NCBI GenBank assembly: GCA_002432795.1
Contig: DJGU01000003.1
Span: forward strand, 1 to 18,605
Origin: Anaerolineaceae bacterium UBA5838
Lineage (GTDB): Bacteria; Chloroflexota; Anaerolineae; Anaerolineales; Anaerolineaceae
DNA length: 18,605 bases
Reading direction: 5' to 3'
In this document: one piece after another, positions 1 to 7,807 of the stretch
Position numbering within the stretch: position 1 is the stretch's first letter
How the letters are laid out: each line of letters begins with the position of its first letter
Notes under the pieces: model-generated
Told to the model about the DNA's origin: nothing
What the model saw: only the letters and a program-made list of their open reading frames with translations
The model's database searches: none
Made by a program: the position numbers and the translations under genes

Positions 1-208
1 CTGCGATCGCATTTTCCGATATTTTTTGAATATTCTCTCCTTGGGAAGCTGTTTTCAGGGCACTAAAATGAGAAACTCCGGAAGGAAATCCGCCGATCAG
101 CTGGTTTAACTGCAGATCACCACGCCTCTCAAATGACTCCGTGTTGACAGATTCACCATGAGGGGACTTTGCAGTGGCCTTTTGCAAGGTCACAGGTATG
201 GAAGTCAC
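1..208 (-). CDS. possible partial hypothetical protein, runs off the left edge
   Basis: On the minus strand one frame stays open from an in-frame TAG just upstream of 208 down to the window edge, giving 69 residues from a GTG at 206-208 (a second GTG lies at 191-193 and a TTG at 185-187). There is no ATG in this frame and no convincing Shine-Dalgarno sequence before any of these starts. The visible residues are polar and rich in Ser, Gly, Gln and Glu, with no signal peptide, membrane segment or motif that I recognise. An open stretch of this length can arise by chance. The same orientation as ftsZ and a gap of about 220 bases would fit a separate downstream gene. I cannot name a function, and the start is a guess. 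Confidence 0.25.
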   Translation of the reverse strand, partial: MTSIPVTLQKATAKSPHGESVNTESFERRGDLQLNQLIGGFPSGVSHFSALKTASQGENIQKISENAIA

Positions 209-426
209 AGGAGTGATCTTATTGGACTACTGGGTGTATCGACAGATAAAAAGGATTTAACAATCGTTAGTTTATTAACAAAATAATGCCCGAGATGGAC
301 CCAGGTTTAAAATTTTTGTCCAGTATAAAAACAAGTTGGGAGCTGTCACAACCCCGCCGTGATTCTTCCTCCGCTATTCCGGAGGAAGAATCTAATCAGC
401 ACTGTCAGGAGATCCTGATTGAATTG
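209..426. other. intergenic region downstream of ftsZ
   Basis: This stretch separates the end of the dcw operon from whatever lies to the left. It holds the strong hairpin at 361-392 and a short AT-rich part (about 245-335) with two TTAACAA copies on the plus strand near 257-280. On the minus strand a T-rich run (forward 325-335) follows a weak GTTG/CAAC stem. The plus-strand reading frame across 286-576 is a shadow of ftsZ and this spacer, not a gene. I see no RNA gene or convincing promoter here. Confidence 0.5.
361..392 (-). terminator. strong hairpin after ftsZ, probable operon terminator
   Basis: A perfect 13-bp inverted repeat (arms 361-373 and 380-392, 6-nt loop) starts about 34 nt after the ftsZ stop codon. 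The arms read gattcttcctccg and its complement. No T-run follows directly on the minus strand, so it is not a classical intrinsic terminator. The next T-rich run in the direction of transcription is about 25-35 nt further on, at forward 325-335, after a weaker GTTG/CAAC stem. It could end transcription of the cluster or protect the 3' end of the mRNA. The position directly after the last gene supports the former. Confidence 0.5.
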
Positions 427-1590
427 CTAACGTTCCGAGCGTTTGCTCAGTTCGCGTCTTACAAACGCGGGCAGCGTGATGTCCACATCGCTGGTGTAGA
501 TATAATCTTCCTGCTTGTTCGTCTTAGCTGGCTGTTGTTCACGAGCGTTCTGTGCCCGGGTATCGTTGATGCTTAGCCGCTCCTGCTGTTGACGGGGATG
601 TTCCTGGCGAAAAAAAGCGGGCTCCGCCTCCTGGGGAGACGCAGGGCGATCAAATCCAGTGGCGATCACGGTGATGCGGATGTTATCACCCATGTTCTCA
701 TCGATAACGGCACCAAAGATCAGGTTCACATCCTCGCTTGCGGTTTCCTTGATGATCGCGGCAGCCTGGTTGACTTCGAACAGGGACAGATTGGTTCCAC
801 CGGTAACATTGAACAGGATACCGCGAGCGCCATTGATAGTGACGTCCAGGAGCTGGCTCGAAATCGCCTGTTCAGCCGCAATCTTGGCACGATCTTCACC
901 AGAAGCCTGACCCACAGCCATCAGTGCTGCGCCGCCTTCGGACATGATTGTGCGGACATCCGCAAAGTCGAGGTTGATCAAGCCGGGGATGGTGATCAGC
1001 TCTGAAATGCCCTGGATACCCTGGCGCAAGACGTCATCTGCCATGCGGAAAGCGTCGTTGAGACCGACGTTTTTGTTGACAATTTGCAGCAGGCGATCGT
1101 TGGGGATTACGATGAGCGTGTCAGCGTGTTCTTTAAGCCGCATGGCACCTTGCTCGGCTGAGCGGGAGCGATGTGCGCCTTCAAATGAGAAAGGTCGGGT
1201 GACCACGCCGATGGTCAGGGCGCCAATTTCCTTGGCAATCTGCGCGACCACTGGCGCAGCACCGGTGCCGGTGCCGCCACCCAGACCTGCAGTCACGAAG
1301 ACCATGTCTGAGCCCTTGAGCACTTCGTATAATTCCTCGGCTGATTCTTCTGCTGCTGCCTGGCCGATTTTTGGATCGCCGCCAGCACCCAAACCGCGGG
1401 TGGACTTGTCGCCGATGCGTACCCGGGTTTCAGCCTGCGATTTGAGCAGTGCCTGAGCGTCTGTGTTGATCGAAATAAATTCGATTCCTTGCAGCCCTTC
1501 GGCAATCATGCGATTGACCGCGTTGCAGCCGCCACCACCAACGCCTACGACCTTGATTCTTGCGAATGATTCAGTTTGTTTTGCTTCCAT
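427..1590 (-). CDS. ftsZ: cell division protein FtsZ
   Basis: Tubulin-like GTPase that polymerises into the cytokinetic ring. The 387-residue protein has the N-terminal GTP-binding fold with the GVGGGGCNAV loop (residues 16-25), the tubulin signature GGGTGTG at 104-110, the synergy-loop region NLDFADVRTIM at about 206-216, a variable Gln-rich linker (about 315-365) and the conserved C-terminal peptide ITLPAFVRREL near 371-381 that docks on FtsA. The frame is open 46 codons further upstream into ftsA, but the ATG at 1588-1590 is preceded by GAGGAGATCAAA, a good Shine-Dalgarno sequence, and matches the family start. It lies 31 nt after the ftsA stop and is the last gene of the cluster. All key residues are intact and the length is normal. 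Confidence 0.98.
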   Translation of the reverse strand: MEAKQTESFARIKVVGVGGGGCNAVNRMIAEGLQGIEFISINTDAQALLKSQAETRVRIGDKSTRGLGAGGDPKIGQAAAEESAEELYEVLKGSDMVFVTAGLGGGTGTGAAPVVAQIAKEIGALTIGVVTRPFSFEGAHRSRSAEQGAMRLKEHADTLIVIPNDRLLQIVNKNVGLNDAFRMADDVLRQGIQGISELITIPGLINLDFADVRTIMSEGGAALMAVGQASGEDRAKIAAEQAISSQLLDVTINGARGILFNVTGGTNLSLFEVNQAAAIIKETASEDVNLIFGAVIDENMGDNIRITVIATGFDRPASPQEAEPAFFRQEHPRQQQERLSINDTRAQNAREQQPAKTNKQEDYIYTSDVDITLPAFVRRELSKRSER

Positions 1591-1621
1591 TTTGATCTCC
1601 TCTACTTGTGTGCTTGTTTGA

Positions 1622-2866
1622 TTACGGCAACATTCGCTTGAGCCACTGAACAAAGCCATCCGCTTTGGCGTTGTTATTAGCTCGCTGCGATTTTCCAGGT
1701 CGCTCAGGAGCGATCTGGGTTGTTTCACTGAAAAGGATGCCCCAGTCCAGCAGTCCTACGCTGGTCGCGAAGGCGGGGTTCGAAATTTGGTCGGTCAGAC
1801 CAACCATGCGCTCTGGCTTTCCAATCCGGGCAGGCAGACCAATGACCTTGCTTGCCAGTTTGCGTATACCAGGCAACTGACTGCCGCCACCAGTGAGGAC
1901 TAAACCTGCTGGCAGGAGTGAGTCGTAGCCTGAATGTTTGATTTCCTGGTGGATCATCATGAAGATTTCTTCCACGCGGGCTTCGATAATGTTTACAAGT
2001 TCGCGACGCTCAACCTTGGTGCTTTGTTCAGAGCCGAAAGTAATCACATTAAAAGACTCGTCCTCACGGATATCTTCGAGGACGGCATAACCATGCTTTA
2101 GTTTGACTTCTTCTGCCACCTCAAGCGGCAAGCGCAGTCCCTGGGCGACATCAGATGTCACCATGTCGCCGCCGATTCCAAGCACATTGGCGTGGAAAAC
2201 ATCGCCTTTGACGTAGATTGCCACGCTGGTGGTGCCGGCACCCAGGTCGATGACTGCCACGCCCATTTCGCGTTCGGTCTCTGACAGGATGCTCTCACCG
2301 GAGGCAAGGGGATTAAGCACAAATTGAGAAACATCGATGCCCGCCATTGAAATGCACTGGCGCAGATTTTCCATCGAAGAAGCAGCACTGGTGATAATGT
2401 GGGCTTCGACTTCCATGCGGAAACCGTGCATACCCACCGGCTGGCGAATGCCTTCCTGCCCGTCCACACTGAAACCGCGCTGAATAACATGCACGATTTC
2501 ACGGTTGTGGGGGACGGCGATAGCCTGGGCAGAATCCAACGCGCGATAGACATCTTCCTGGTCAATCACGCGTCCCGAGATGCCAACCGCACCCTTACTA
2601 ATGGTGGATGAAACCTGCATTCCTGCGAGGTTGACAATTGCCGAGTTAATCTCAAAGCCAGAAGTTCTCTCAGCTTTCTCGATCGAACGAGCAATGCATT
2701 CTGAGGCAGCCGTGATATCGGTCACGATCCCTTTGCGGATGCCCCTGGTGGGTTCGATACCCACACCCAGGATGCGCAGGTTGCTGCCATTCTCAACTCT
2801 GGCTACCAGGCTGCAAACTTTTGCAGTTCCAACATCTAATCCAACAACAATCGGTTCTTCTTCCAT
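1622..2866 (-). CDS. ftsA: cell division protein FtsA
   Basis: Actin-like ATPase that anchors FtsZ filaments to the membrane and signals to the septal synthesis complex. The 414 residues show the phosphate-1 motif VVGLDVGTAKV (about 7-17), phosphate-2 motif VIDLGAGTTSVAIY (about 205-218) and adenosine motif LVLTGGGSQLPGI (about 322-334). The end, GFVQWLKRMLP, fits the C-terminal amphipathic membrane-targeting helix of the family, after a short linker from about 382. The region between the phosphate motifs (about 80-165) corresponds to the 1C subdomain, which marks FtsA rather than MreB. The ATG follows the ftsQ stop by 2 nt, with a weak GGAG upstream, so translation is probably coupled to ftsQ. 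The gene precedes ftsZ as in most bacteria. Confidence 0.96.
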   Translation of the reverse strand: MEEEPIVVGLDVGTAKVCSLVARVENGSNLRILGVGIEPTRGIRKGIVTDITAASECIARSIEKAERTSGFEINSAIVNLAGMQVSSTISKGAVGISGRVIDQEDVYRALDSAQAIAVPHNREIVHVIQRGFSVDGQEGIRQPVGMHGFRMEVEAHIITSAASSMENLRQCISMAGIDVSQFVLNPLASGESILSETEREMGVAVIDLGAGTTSVAIYVKGDVFHANVLGIGGDMVTSDVAQGLRLPLEVAEEVKLKHGYAVLEDIREDESFNVITFGSEQSTKVERRELVNIIEARVEEIFMMIHQEIKHSGYDSLLPAGLVLTGGGSQLPGIRKLASKVIGLPARIGKPERMVGLTDQISNPAFATSVGLLDWGILFSETTQIAPERPGKSQRANNNAKADGFVQWLKRMLP

Positions 2867-2868
2867 AA

Positions 2869-3885
2869 TTAAGGCTCCAAACGATAATAAGGTGCGTGTA
2901 GAAATTCCATGCTGATTAAAACTGGTTGCAAGTTTCTATCCAGAATTGTCTCTACAATCCTGGCGTACTCAAGCAGTTTCATGTCGATATTTTCATCGTC
3001 ATCGCCAAAGAAAACTTGCCAGCCATGGGGATCAACCCAACCCAGCCCGTTCTTTTTGTCGTACAACATAAGGCTTTCCGCAGGCTTGATGCCATTCAGT
3101 TTCTGAACTGTGCTTACAAAGGCAGGGTCCACCAATGGCGGGGTTTCGTCATTTTCCGCTGTGCTATCTCCCAACTGGAGTTGAGGTTCCACCCATCCCA
3201 GGGGGTGGGGCGGTTCACTGTTGGCGTAGACGCGGATGGGCAGTGTGGCTTCCCCGCGCACTGTGAAGGCGTAGCCATCCTGGTCGATCCAGTAGACGAT
3301 TTCCTCATCCTTTAGCCACAACAGGGCTGGGATGCGTTCCTGGATGACGATCTCGATAGCGGCTGGCATCTTTACCTTCACTTCAGCTGCTTTGATGTCC
3401 GGGAATGCTTCCAGGATCTGGCTCTCGATTTGGCTGGGTATGACGCTGATGATTGATTCACCCTGAAGGTCAAGTTTTTGGCTTACTTCTTCAGCAGGAA
3501 TGCGTATACCGCCGCTCAGATTTACCTGGTCCACTGCGAAAACGGTTGAAGTTCCCATCATGAATAGCAGGACGAGCATTCCGACAGCGATCAGACCTGA
3601 GAGCAAACGCCAGCTGAGATGGAACTTGGGCAAGGCGGGCAGGCGAACTTCGCTGCCTGGCGTGCCGGTGGGCATGTAAACGCGACTGCGGTTGCGCGTA
3701 GCAGCTGAGCTGGTGTATTGGGTACTCGTATAGGCTCGGCGTGAGACAACCCTTGAGGCGTTCTGGGCGTCTCTGGAGACGCGCACAGAAGGGTTGCTCG
3801 GGATGGGTTTGCGCCGCACCGGTTCGATTTTCCGGCGGGCTCGCACCTCATCTGCCCTGGTTGTTCTTTTAGAACCGCTCGCCAT
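2869..3885 (-). CDS. ftsQ: cell division protein FtsQ/DivIB
   Basis: Bitopic membrane protein of the divisome that links FtsL-type partners with FtsW/FtsI. The 338 residues comprise a long basic N-terminal cytoplasmic tail (1 to about 92, many Arg, Ser and Thr), one transmembrane helix (about 94-116) and a POTRA domain (about 117-190, from VNLSGGIRIPAEEV to ERIPALLWL). The FtsQ beta domain follows, containing YWIDQDGYAF at 198-207. The frame is open further upstream, but the ATG at 3883-3885 has GAGGAATAAG before it and lies 1 nt after the ddl stop, so I chose that start. The order ddl-ftsQ-ftsA-ftsZ confirms the assignment. The tail of about 90 residues is longer than the roughly 25 residues of E. 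coli FtsQ. Confidence 0.93.
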   Translation of the reverse strand: MASGSKRTTRADEVRARRKIEPVRRKPIPSNPSVRVSRDAQNASRVVSRRAYTSTQYTSSAATRNRSRVYMPTGTPGSEVRLPALPKFHLSWRLLSGLIAVGMLVLLFMMGTSTVFAVDQVNLSGGIRIPAEEVSQKLDLQGESIISVIPSQIESQILEAFPDIKAAEVKVKMPAAIEIVIQERIPALLWLKDEEIVYWIDQDGYAFTVRGEATLPIRVYANSEPPHPLGWVEPQLQLGDSTAENDETPPLVDPAFVSTVQKLNGIKPAESLMLYDKKNGLGWVDPHGWQVFFGDDDENIDMKLLEYARIVETILDRNLQPVLISMEFLHAPYYRLEP

Positions 3886-3886
3886 C

Positions 3887-4987
3887 TTATTCCTCAAACT
3901 TCCTGATGGTCTCATCCTGTTCGGCTTTGCGCTCAAGCGCCAGCTCAATCAGCCGATTGACCAATTCGGTATAGCTCAGCCCTGAGTAGAGCCAAAGTTT
4001 CGGGTACATGCTGATTTCAGTGAAACCTGGCATGGTGTTGATTTCGTTAAAGTAGACTTCGCCGCTGACTTTATCAATCAGGAAGTCCACCCGTGCCAAT
4101 CCTGCACCATCGACTGCCTTGAAAGCATCGATGGCATATTGCTGCAGCAGAGCTGTCTGGGCTTCTGGCAGGGGGGCTGGAATGGCAACCTCGGGGTCTC
4201 CGGACTGATATTTATCCTTATAAGTGTAGAACTCATCTCCCGGAACGATCTCCCCAGGCACGGTGCACTGCGCCTCGGTGTTTCCGAGCACACTGATCTC
4301 GATCTCTCTGGGGCTAATGCCGCGTTCCACCAGGATGCGGCGGTCAAACCTGGCTGCCAGCTGCAGCGCACTGGCGAGTTCCTCACGGTTGCGGGCTTTG
4401 CTGATGCCCACTGAGGAACCGAGATTGGCTGGCTTGACAAACAGTGGGTAAGGGGCAACTTGTTCAGCTGATGCGATGGTTTCCGCTAAATCCGCCTGGA
4501 CTTCACGGCGGGAAAAAACTGCATATTCCAAGACTGGAACACCGATCGATCGCATGACATGCTTGCAGACAGCTTTGTCCATCGCCACGGACGAGCCGAG
4601 CACACCCGCGCCAACATAAGCGCAGTTCTGGATCTCAAACAAACCCTGGATGGTTCCATCCTCCCCGAATGTTCCATGCAGGACCGGGAAGATCACGTCA
4701 ATCGGGGTGATGCTCTCAAGGTGGTTTCCTTCACGGGTGTACAAGTATGGCTTGCCGTCATCGCTGAGGATCAGGGCTTCCTGGAGTAATTCGAAGCTGC
4801 CATCACGAAATGCTTGATGCGCGTTTGCACCGTAGAGCCAAAGCCCTTCGGTCGTGATGCCAACCTGGAAGACCTGGTATTTGGTTTCATCCAGGGCGGC
4901 AAGCACAGATTGCGCCGAGCGCAGTGAGACTGCGTGTTCGCCAGAGCGTCCGCCAAAGATCAAGACGAGATTCAGCTTATCAGTCAT
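3887..4987 (-). CDS. ddl: D-alanine--D-alanine ligase
   Basis: ATP-grasp enzyme that joins two D-Ala for the end of the peptidoglycan pentapeptide. The 366 residues carry FGGRSGEHAVS (11-21), HGTFGEDGTIQG (104-115), the ATP-grasp core FVKPANLGSSVGI (about 183-195), the omega-loop segment EFYTYKDKY (252-260), the RVDFL acidic site (299-303) and the magnesium-site NEINTMPGFT (314-323). The Tyr-containing omega loop points to D-Ala-D-Ala rather than D-Ala-D-Lac specificity. The length is that of the longer DdlA-type enzymes. The ATG at 4985-4987 overlaps the murB 3' end by 8 nt. An upstream in-frame extension of 16 codons lies inside murB and is not needed by the family. The ribosome-binding site is weak, which suggests coupling to murB. 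Confidence 0.96.
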   Translation of the reverse strand: MTDKLNLVLIFGGRSGEHAVSLRSAQSVLAALDETKYQVFQVGITTEGLWLYGANAHQAFRDGSFELLQEALILSDDGKPYLYTREGNHLESITPIDVIFPVLHGTFGEDGTIQGLFEIQNCAYVGAGVLGSSVAMDKAVCKHVMRSIGVPVLEYAVFSRREVQADLAETIASAEQVAPYPLFVKPANLGSSVGISKARNREELASALQLAARFDRRILVERGISPREIEISVLGNTEAQCTVPGEIVPGDEFYTYKDKYQSGDPEVAIPAPLPEAQTALLQQYAIDAFKAVDGAGLARVDFLIDKVSGEVYFNEINTMPGFTEISMYPKLWLYSGLSYTELVNRLIELALERKAEQDETIRKFEE

Positions 4988-5906
4988 CTTCAAATTCACC
5001 CAGCAATTCGATCTCAAGAACAAGACTGACATCAAATTGCTCTTTCACAGTTTTTTGTGCCAGGCGGATCAGCCTGTAGTAATCCTGCGCGGTCGCCTCG
5101 CCGTCGTTGAGAATGAAATTAGCGTGTACTGTGCTGATGGAAGCATGCCCTGATGCGACCCCTTTCATTCCGGCGGCTTCCAACAGACGACCAGCATAGT
5201 CGCCCTTCGGATTCTTGAAGGTTGACCCAAATGAAGGGCCGACAGGTTGAGTCTGGCGTCTTTTTGCTGTTAATTCTTCCAGCAACCGCTGGGTAACTTC
5301 CTTTTCTACTTTCGTTCCAAAGAAGCTGGCGTTCAAAATTACGATCTCTTCGCGATTGCGCTTGAATTTGCTTGAGCGGTATCGGAAGCCCATGCCCTCA
5401 CTGTCGAGACTTTGCTCGCCTTCGTTTTTGGTGATGACCTGCGCCACGATCATGCTCGTGGAGATATCCGCACCATGCGCGCCAGCATTACCGTAAACTG
5501 CTCCACCAACCGTGCCGGGAATGCTATTAGCCCACTCAAAGCCAGAAACACCACGCAGGCTGGCCTGGCGGGAGACTGCGCCGAGATTGGCTCCGCCTTC
5601 CGCGAAGATAACAGCTTGTTCGCTCTTGGTGTCGATGCGCACATTGTGACAGCGGTTGTGCACCATCACGCCCATGTATCCGGAATCACTTACCAACATG
5701 TTCGAGCCGCTACCCAGAATTCGGAACGGTACGTCGAGTTCCCATAAGATCTTGACCGTGCGGCGCATCTCATCGGCGGTATAAACCGAAATCATTCCGA
5801 TGGCAGGTCCTCCCACGCGAGAGGTGGTGTAGTTTGCCATGCGCACGTTTTCCTGCAGTTTTTCGCCAAACAGGGCTTGTAGTTTTCGCAGCGGCAGCTC
5901 AGTCAT
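4980..5906 (-). CDS. murB: UDP-N-acetylenolpyruvoylglucosamine reductase MurB, type II-like
   Basis: FAD enzyme that reduces UDP-GlcNAc-enolpyruvate to UDP-MurNAc with NADPH. The 308 residues show TSRVGGPA (28-35), the FAD-binding GSGSNMLVSD (65-74), NSIPGTVGGAVYGNAGAHG (127-145), RYRSSKFK (175-182), the catalytic-Ser segment PSFGSTFKNP (224-233) and a C-terminal LEIELLGEF (297-305) with the catalytic Glu. The size and the RYRSS segment fit type II MurB. The ATG at 5904-5906 has a strong AAGGAGG 6 nt upstream and overlaps the murC stop by 8 nt, so it is preferred over upstream in-frame starts. In proteobacterial dcw clusters murB is often elsewhere or fused. Here it sits between murC and ddl. 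Confidence 0.96.
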   Translation of the reverse strand: MTELPLRKLQALFGEKLQENVRMANYTTSRVGGPAIGMISVYTADEMRRTVKILWELDVPFRILGSGSNMLVSDSGYMGVMVHNRCHNVRIDTKSEQAVIFAEGGANLGAVSRQASLRGVSGFEWANSIPGTVGGAVYGNAGAHGADISTSMIVAQVITKNEGEQSLDSEGMGFRYRSSKFKRNREEIVILNASFFGTKVEKEVTQRLLEELTAKRRQTQPVGPSFGSTFKNPKGDYAGRLLEAAGMKGVASGHASISTVHANFILNDGEATAQDYYRLIRLAQKTVKEQFDVSLVLEIELLGEFEDD

Positions 5907-7278
5907 TCTGCCTCCTTGCGTCCAATTTCTGGCAAAGCATTTGCGCAAACTCAGGACCCTTTCCAGCTGAAAAAACGATCACCACGTTTAGCCCATTGGC
6001 TTGTTCTGCTACAAAATCGGCTGCTTCAGCAAATCCTGCGAAGCAGGACGCCTTCGAACCCGGAATATCGTCCGCAATCCGGCGGGGAGTGTCGGTTTCG
6101 ACGGTCTCCCTGGCGGCATAGGTCGGCAAAATTACAACCCGATCTGCCCGCTGCAGTGCTTTTGTGAAGGCTGTCCGCATTTGATCGGTCCGCGAGTAGG
6201 TGTGAGGTTCCCAGACTGCCCAGAGGCGATGGTCGGGGTAGAGTTCGTGAGCAGCTTCGAGCGTGAGGTCCAGCTGGGTGGGGTGGTGCCCATAATCATT
6301 GATCACCACGGTATCTCCACTGTGGCAGACCTGGTCGAAACGGCGCTCAGTGCCTTTGAAATTGGCAAGGCTTTCTCGTGCTCCGGCGGGGTTTATGCCT
6401 GATTGGTGGAGCACAGCCAGTGTTCCGGCAGCATTGAGAAGATTATGCCGGCCAGGAATTTTCAGTCGAAAATCACCCATTTTTTGTTGAGAGGGTGTGT
6501 GGATCAGGCTGAAGTCATAACCATCACCATTCCAGTGCGGATTTTCAACCCGGTAAGTGCATTCCGGGCTGTAGCCATATGTCAGGAGTTTTATACCCTC
6601 GAAATCTTCCTGCGCGAGGAGCTTGCGTATGCCTTCATCTTCGGTGCAGGCAATCACCGTTCCACCTGGCTGGGTGCGGCGGATAAAGGCTGCAAAAGCC
6701 TGGTTGTAAGCTTCCGGTGTGGTGAAAAAGTCGGGATGGTCGTATTCCACATTGGTCAGCAAACTGATCTTTGGGCTCAAACCCAGGAACATATGGTCAT
6801 ACTCATCAGCTTCGATCACGAACAGGTCGCTTGAGCCGGCATGCGCGTTGGTGCCCAGCGGGCGAATTTGCGCACCCAGGATAAAGGTCGGATCCATGTT
6901 CACCCCACGCAGCATCGTCACCAACATGGCTGTGCAGGTGGTTTTGCCATGAGAGCCGGCAACCGCAAGCGTTTGATATCCAGCGGTCAGATTTGGCAGA
7001 AATTCATTGCGCTTAAGCACCGGGATTCCCTTTTCGCGAGCGGCAAGGACTTCGGGGTCATCGTCACGCACGGCTGAGGAACGCACAATAAGATCCGCTT
7101 TGAGCGCCAGTTCGGGGCTGTGCCCAATGAGGGTGTAAGCACCTTTGGCCGTGACGGCATCGAAGTAGCGTGAAGCAGACTTATCAGTACCACTGACCTG
7201 CCAGCCTTTTTCAAGCAGCAGCAGAGCGATGGCTGATATGCCCGTTCCGCCTATCCCGATGAAATGCACTTTACTCAT
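5899..7278 (-). CDS. murC: UDP-N-acetylmuramate--L-alanine ligase
   Basis: Mur ligase that adds the first residue (L-Ala) to UDP-MurNAc. The 459 residues have the N-terminal Rossmann loop IGIGGTGISAIA (7-18), the ATP loop AGSHGKTT (107-114), EADEYD (156-161), NVEYDHPD (176-183), RHNLLNAAG (277-285), FKGTERRFD (307-315) and NDYGHHPT (327-334), the last two typical for MurC. The end has VFSAGKGPEF (435-444). The ATG at 7276-7278 shares 1 nt with the stop of the upstream gene (TGATG). A TTG one codon earlier (7281) is also possible, since GGAG is better spaced for it. The acidic segment EADEYD resembles Mpl as well as MurC, but the cluster position makes MurC by far the likelier call. Confidence 0.95.
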   Translation of the reverse strand: MSKVHFIGIGGTGISAIALLLLEKGWQVSGTDKSASRYFDAVTAKGAYTLIGHSPELALKADLIVRSSAVRDDDPEVLAAREKGIPVLKRNEFLPNLTAGYQTLAVAGSHGKTTCTAMLVTMLRGVNMDPTFILGAQIRPLGTNAHAGSSDLFVIEADEYDHMFLGLSPKISLLTNVEYDHPDFFTTPEAYNQAFAAFIRRTQPGGTVIACTEDEGIRKLLAQEDFEGIKLLTYGYSPECTYRVENPHWNGDGYDFSLIHTPSQQKMGDFRLKIPGRHNLLNAAGTLAVLHQSGINPAGARESLANFKGTERRFDQVCHSGDTVVINDYGHHPTQLDLTLEAAHELYPDHRLWAVWEPHTYSRTDQMRTAFTKALQRADRVVILPTYAARETVETDTPRRIADDIPGSKASCFAGFAEAADFVAEQANGLNVVIVFSAGKGPEFAQMLCQKLDARRQND

Positions 7279-7799
7279 CAAATCATCACTCCAATGACGA
7301 TTAAAACTGCGATCGCAATCGCCGCATAAAGCCCATTGCCATTGAGTAATTGCGGCACCATATTTTGGAGAAGTTCAATCGCCTTCTGACCTGCTTCAGT
7401 TGCCGCGTCTGGGGCTGTGATCCAAGGGAAGGGATAACCTGCTCTATCAATAAAATACCAGGCTGAACCCACCAGCCAGTAGCCGTTGAGAGCTCCAAAG
7501 ACTGCCCCCAGTATAATTTCGATGGGGGTATCCCGGTTGAAACGTCCAGACTCGGAGAAGCGGCGGAAAGCGGGGGTCTGATAGCCCAAAAAGCCGCAGA
7601 CAAACAGCACGATCAATTCCAGAAGGAGGGCTTTTGTGCCAGACAAATCACCCAGCAGGCGAGGCAGAACCTCCTGGATCGTGAACAATGCCAAAATTCC
7701 CGAAACGACCACCACCAGTTCCTTGCGCAAGCCGCGTACTGCTCCGATTACTCCAAAAAGCAGTACAAAGATGGTGAATAAGACGTTTAGTGAAATCAT
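7278..7799 (-). CDS. CvpA-family-like integral membrane protein
   Basis: A 173-residue very hydrophobic protein with about five predicted membrane segments (roughly 5-22, 28-45, 56-74, 95-117, 157-172). GAVRGLRKELV (19-29) and LGAVFGALNGYWLV (97-110) resemble the Gly-rich helices and Arg-Gly turn of the CvpA family (colicin V production protein), so I suggest that family with moderate confidence. Its cellular role is unclear. The ATG at 7797-7799 has GAGG 5 nt upstream and follows murG by 8 nt. Its stop shares a base with the murC start, so it is translated as part of the wall operon. No such gene is in the standard dcw set between murG and murC. Alternatively it could be an unrelated small membrane protein. 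Confidence 0.7.
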   Translation of the reverse strand: MISLNVLFTIFVLLFGVIGAVRGLRKELVVVVSGILALFTIQEVLPRLLGDLSGTKALLLELIVLFVCGFLGYQTPAFRRFSESGRFNRDTPIEIILGAVFGALNGYWLVGSAWYFIDRAGYPFPWITAPDAATEAGQKAIELLQNMVPQLLNGNGLYAAIAIAVLIVIGVMI

Positions 7800-7807
7800 A
7801 TCAGCCT

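Noticed and set aside
189..211. Direct repeat GTCACAGG twice at 15-bp spacing
   Set aside because: Only 8 bases long, with no promoter in a meaningful position next to it; likely chance.
589..1456. Long plus-strand frames opposite ftsZ (589-1005, 944-1456)
   Set aside because: They lie antisense to the well-conserved ftsZ codons, have no recognisable protein features, and are shadows of the codon bias of the true gene.
1591..1728. 46-codon upstream extension of the ftsZ frame
   Set aside because: It lies within the ftsA 3' end, is not FtsZ-like, and the internal ATG at 1590 has a strong ribosome-binding site.
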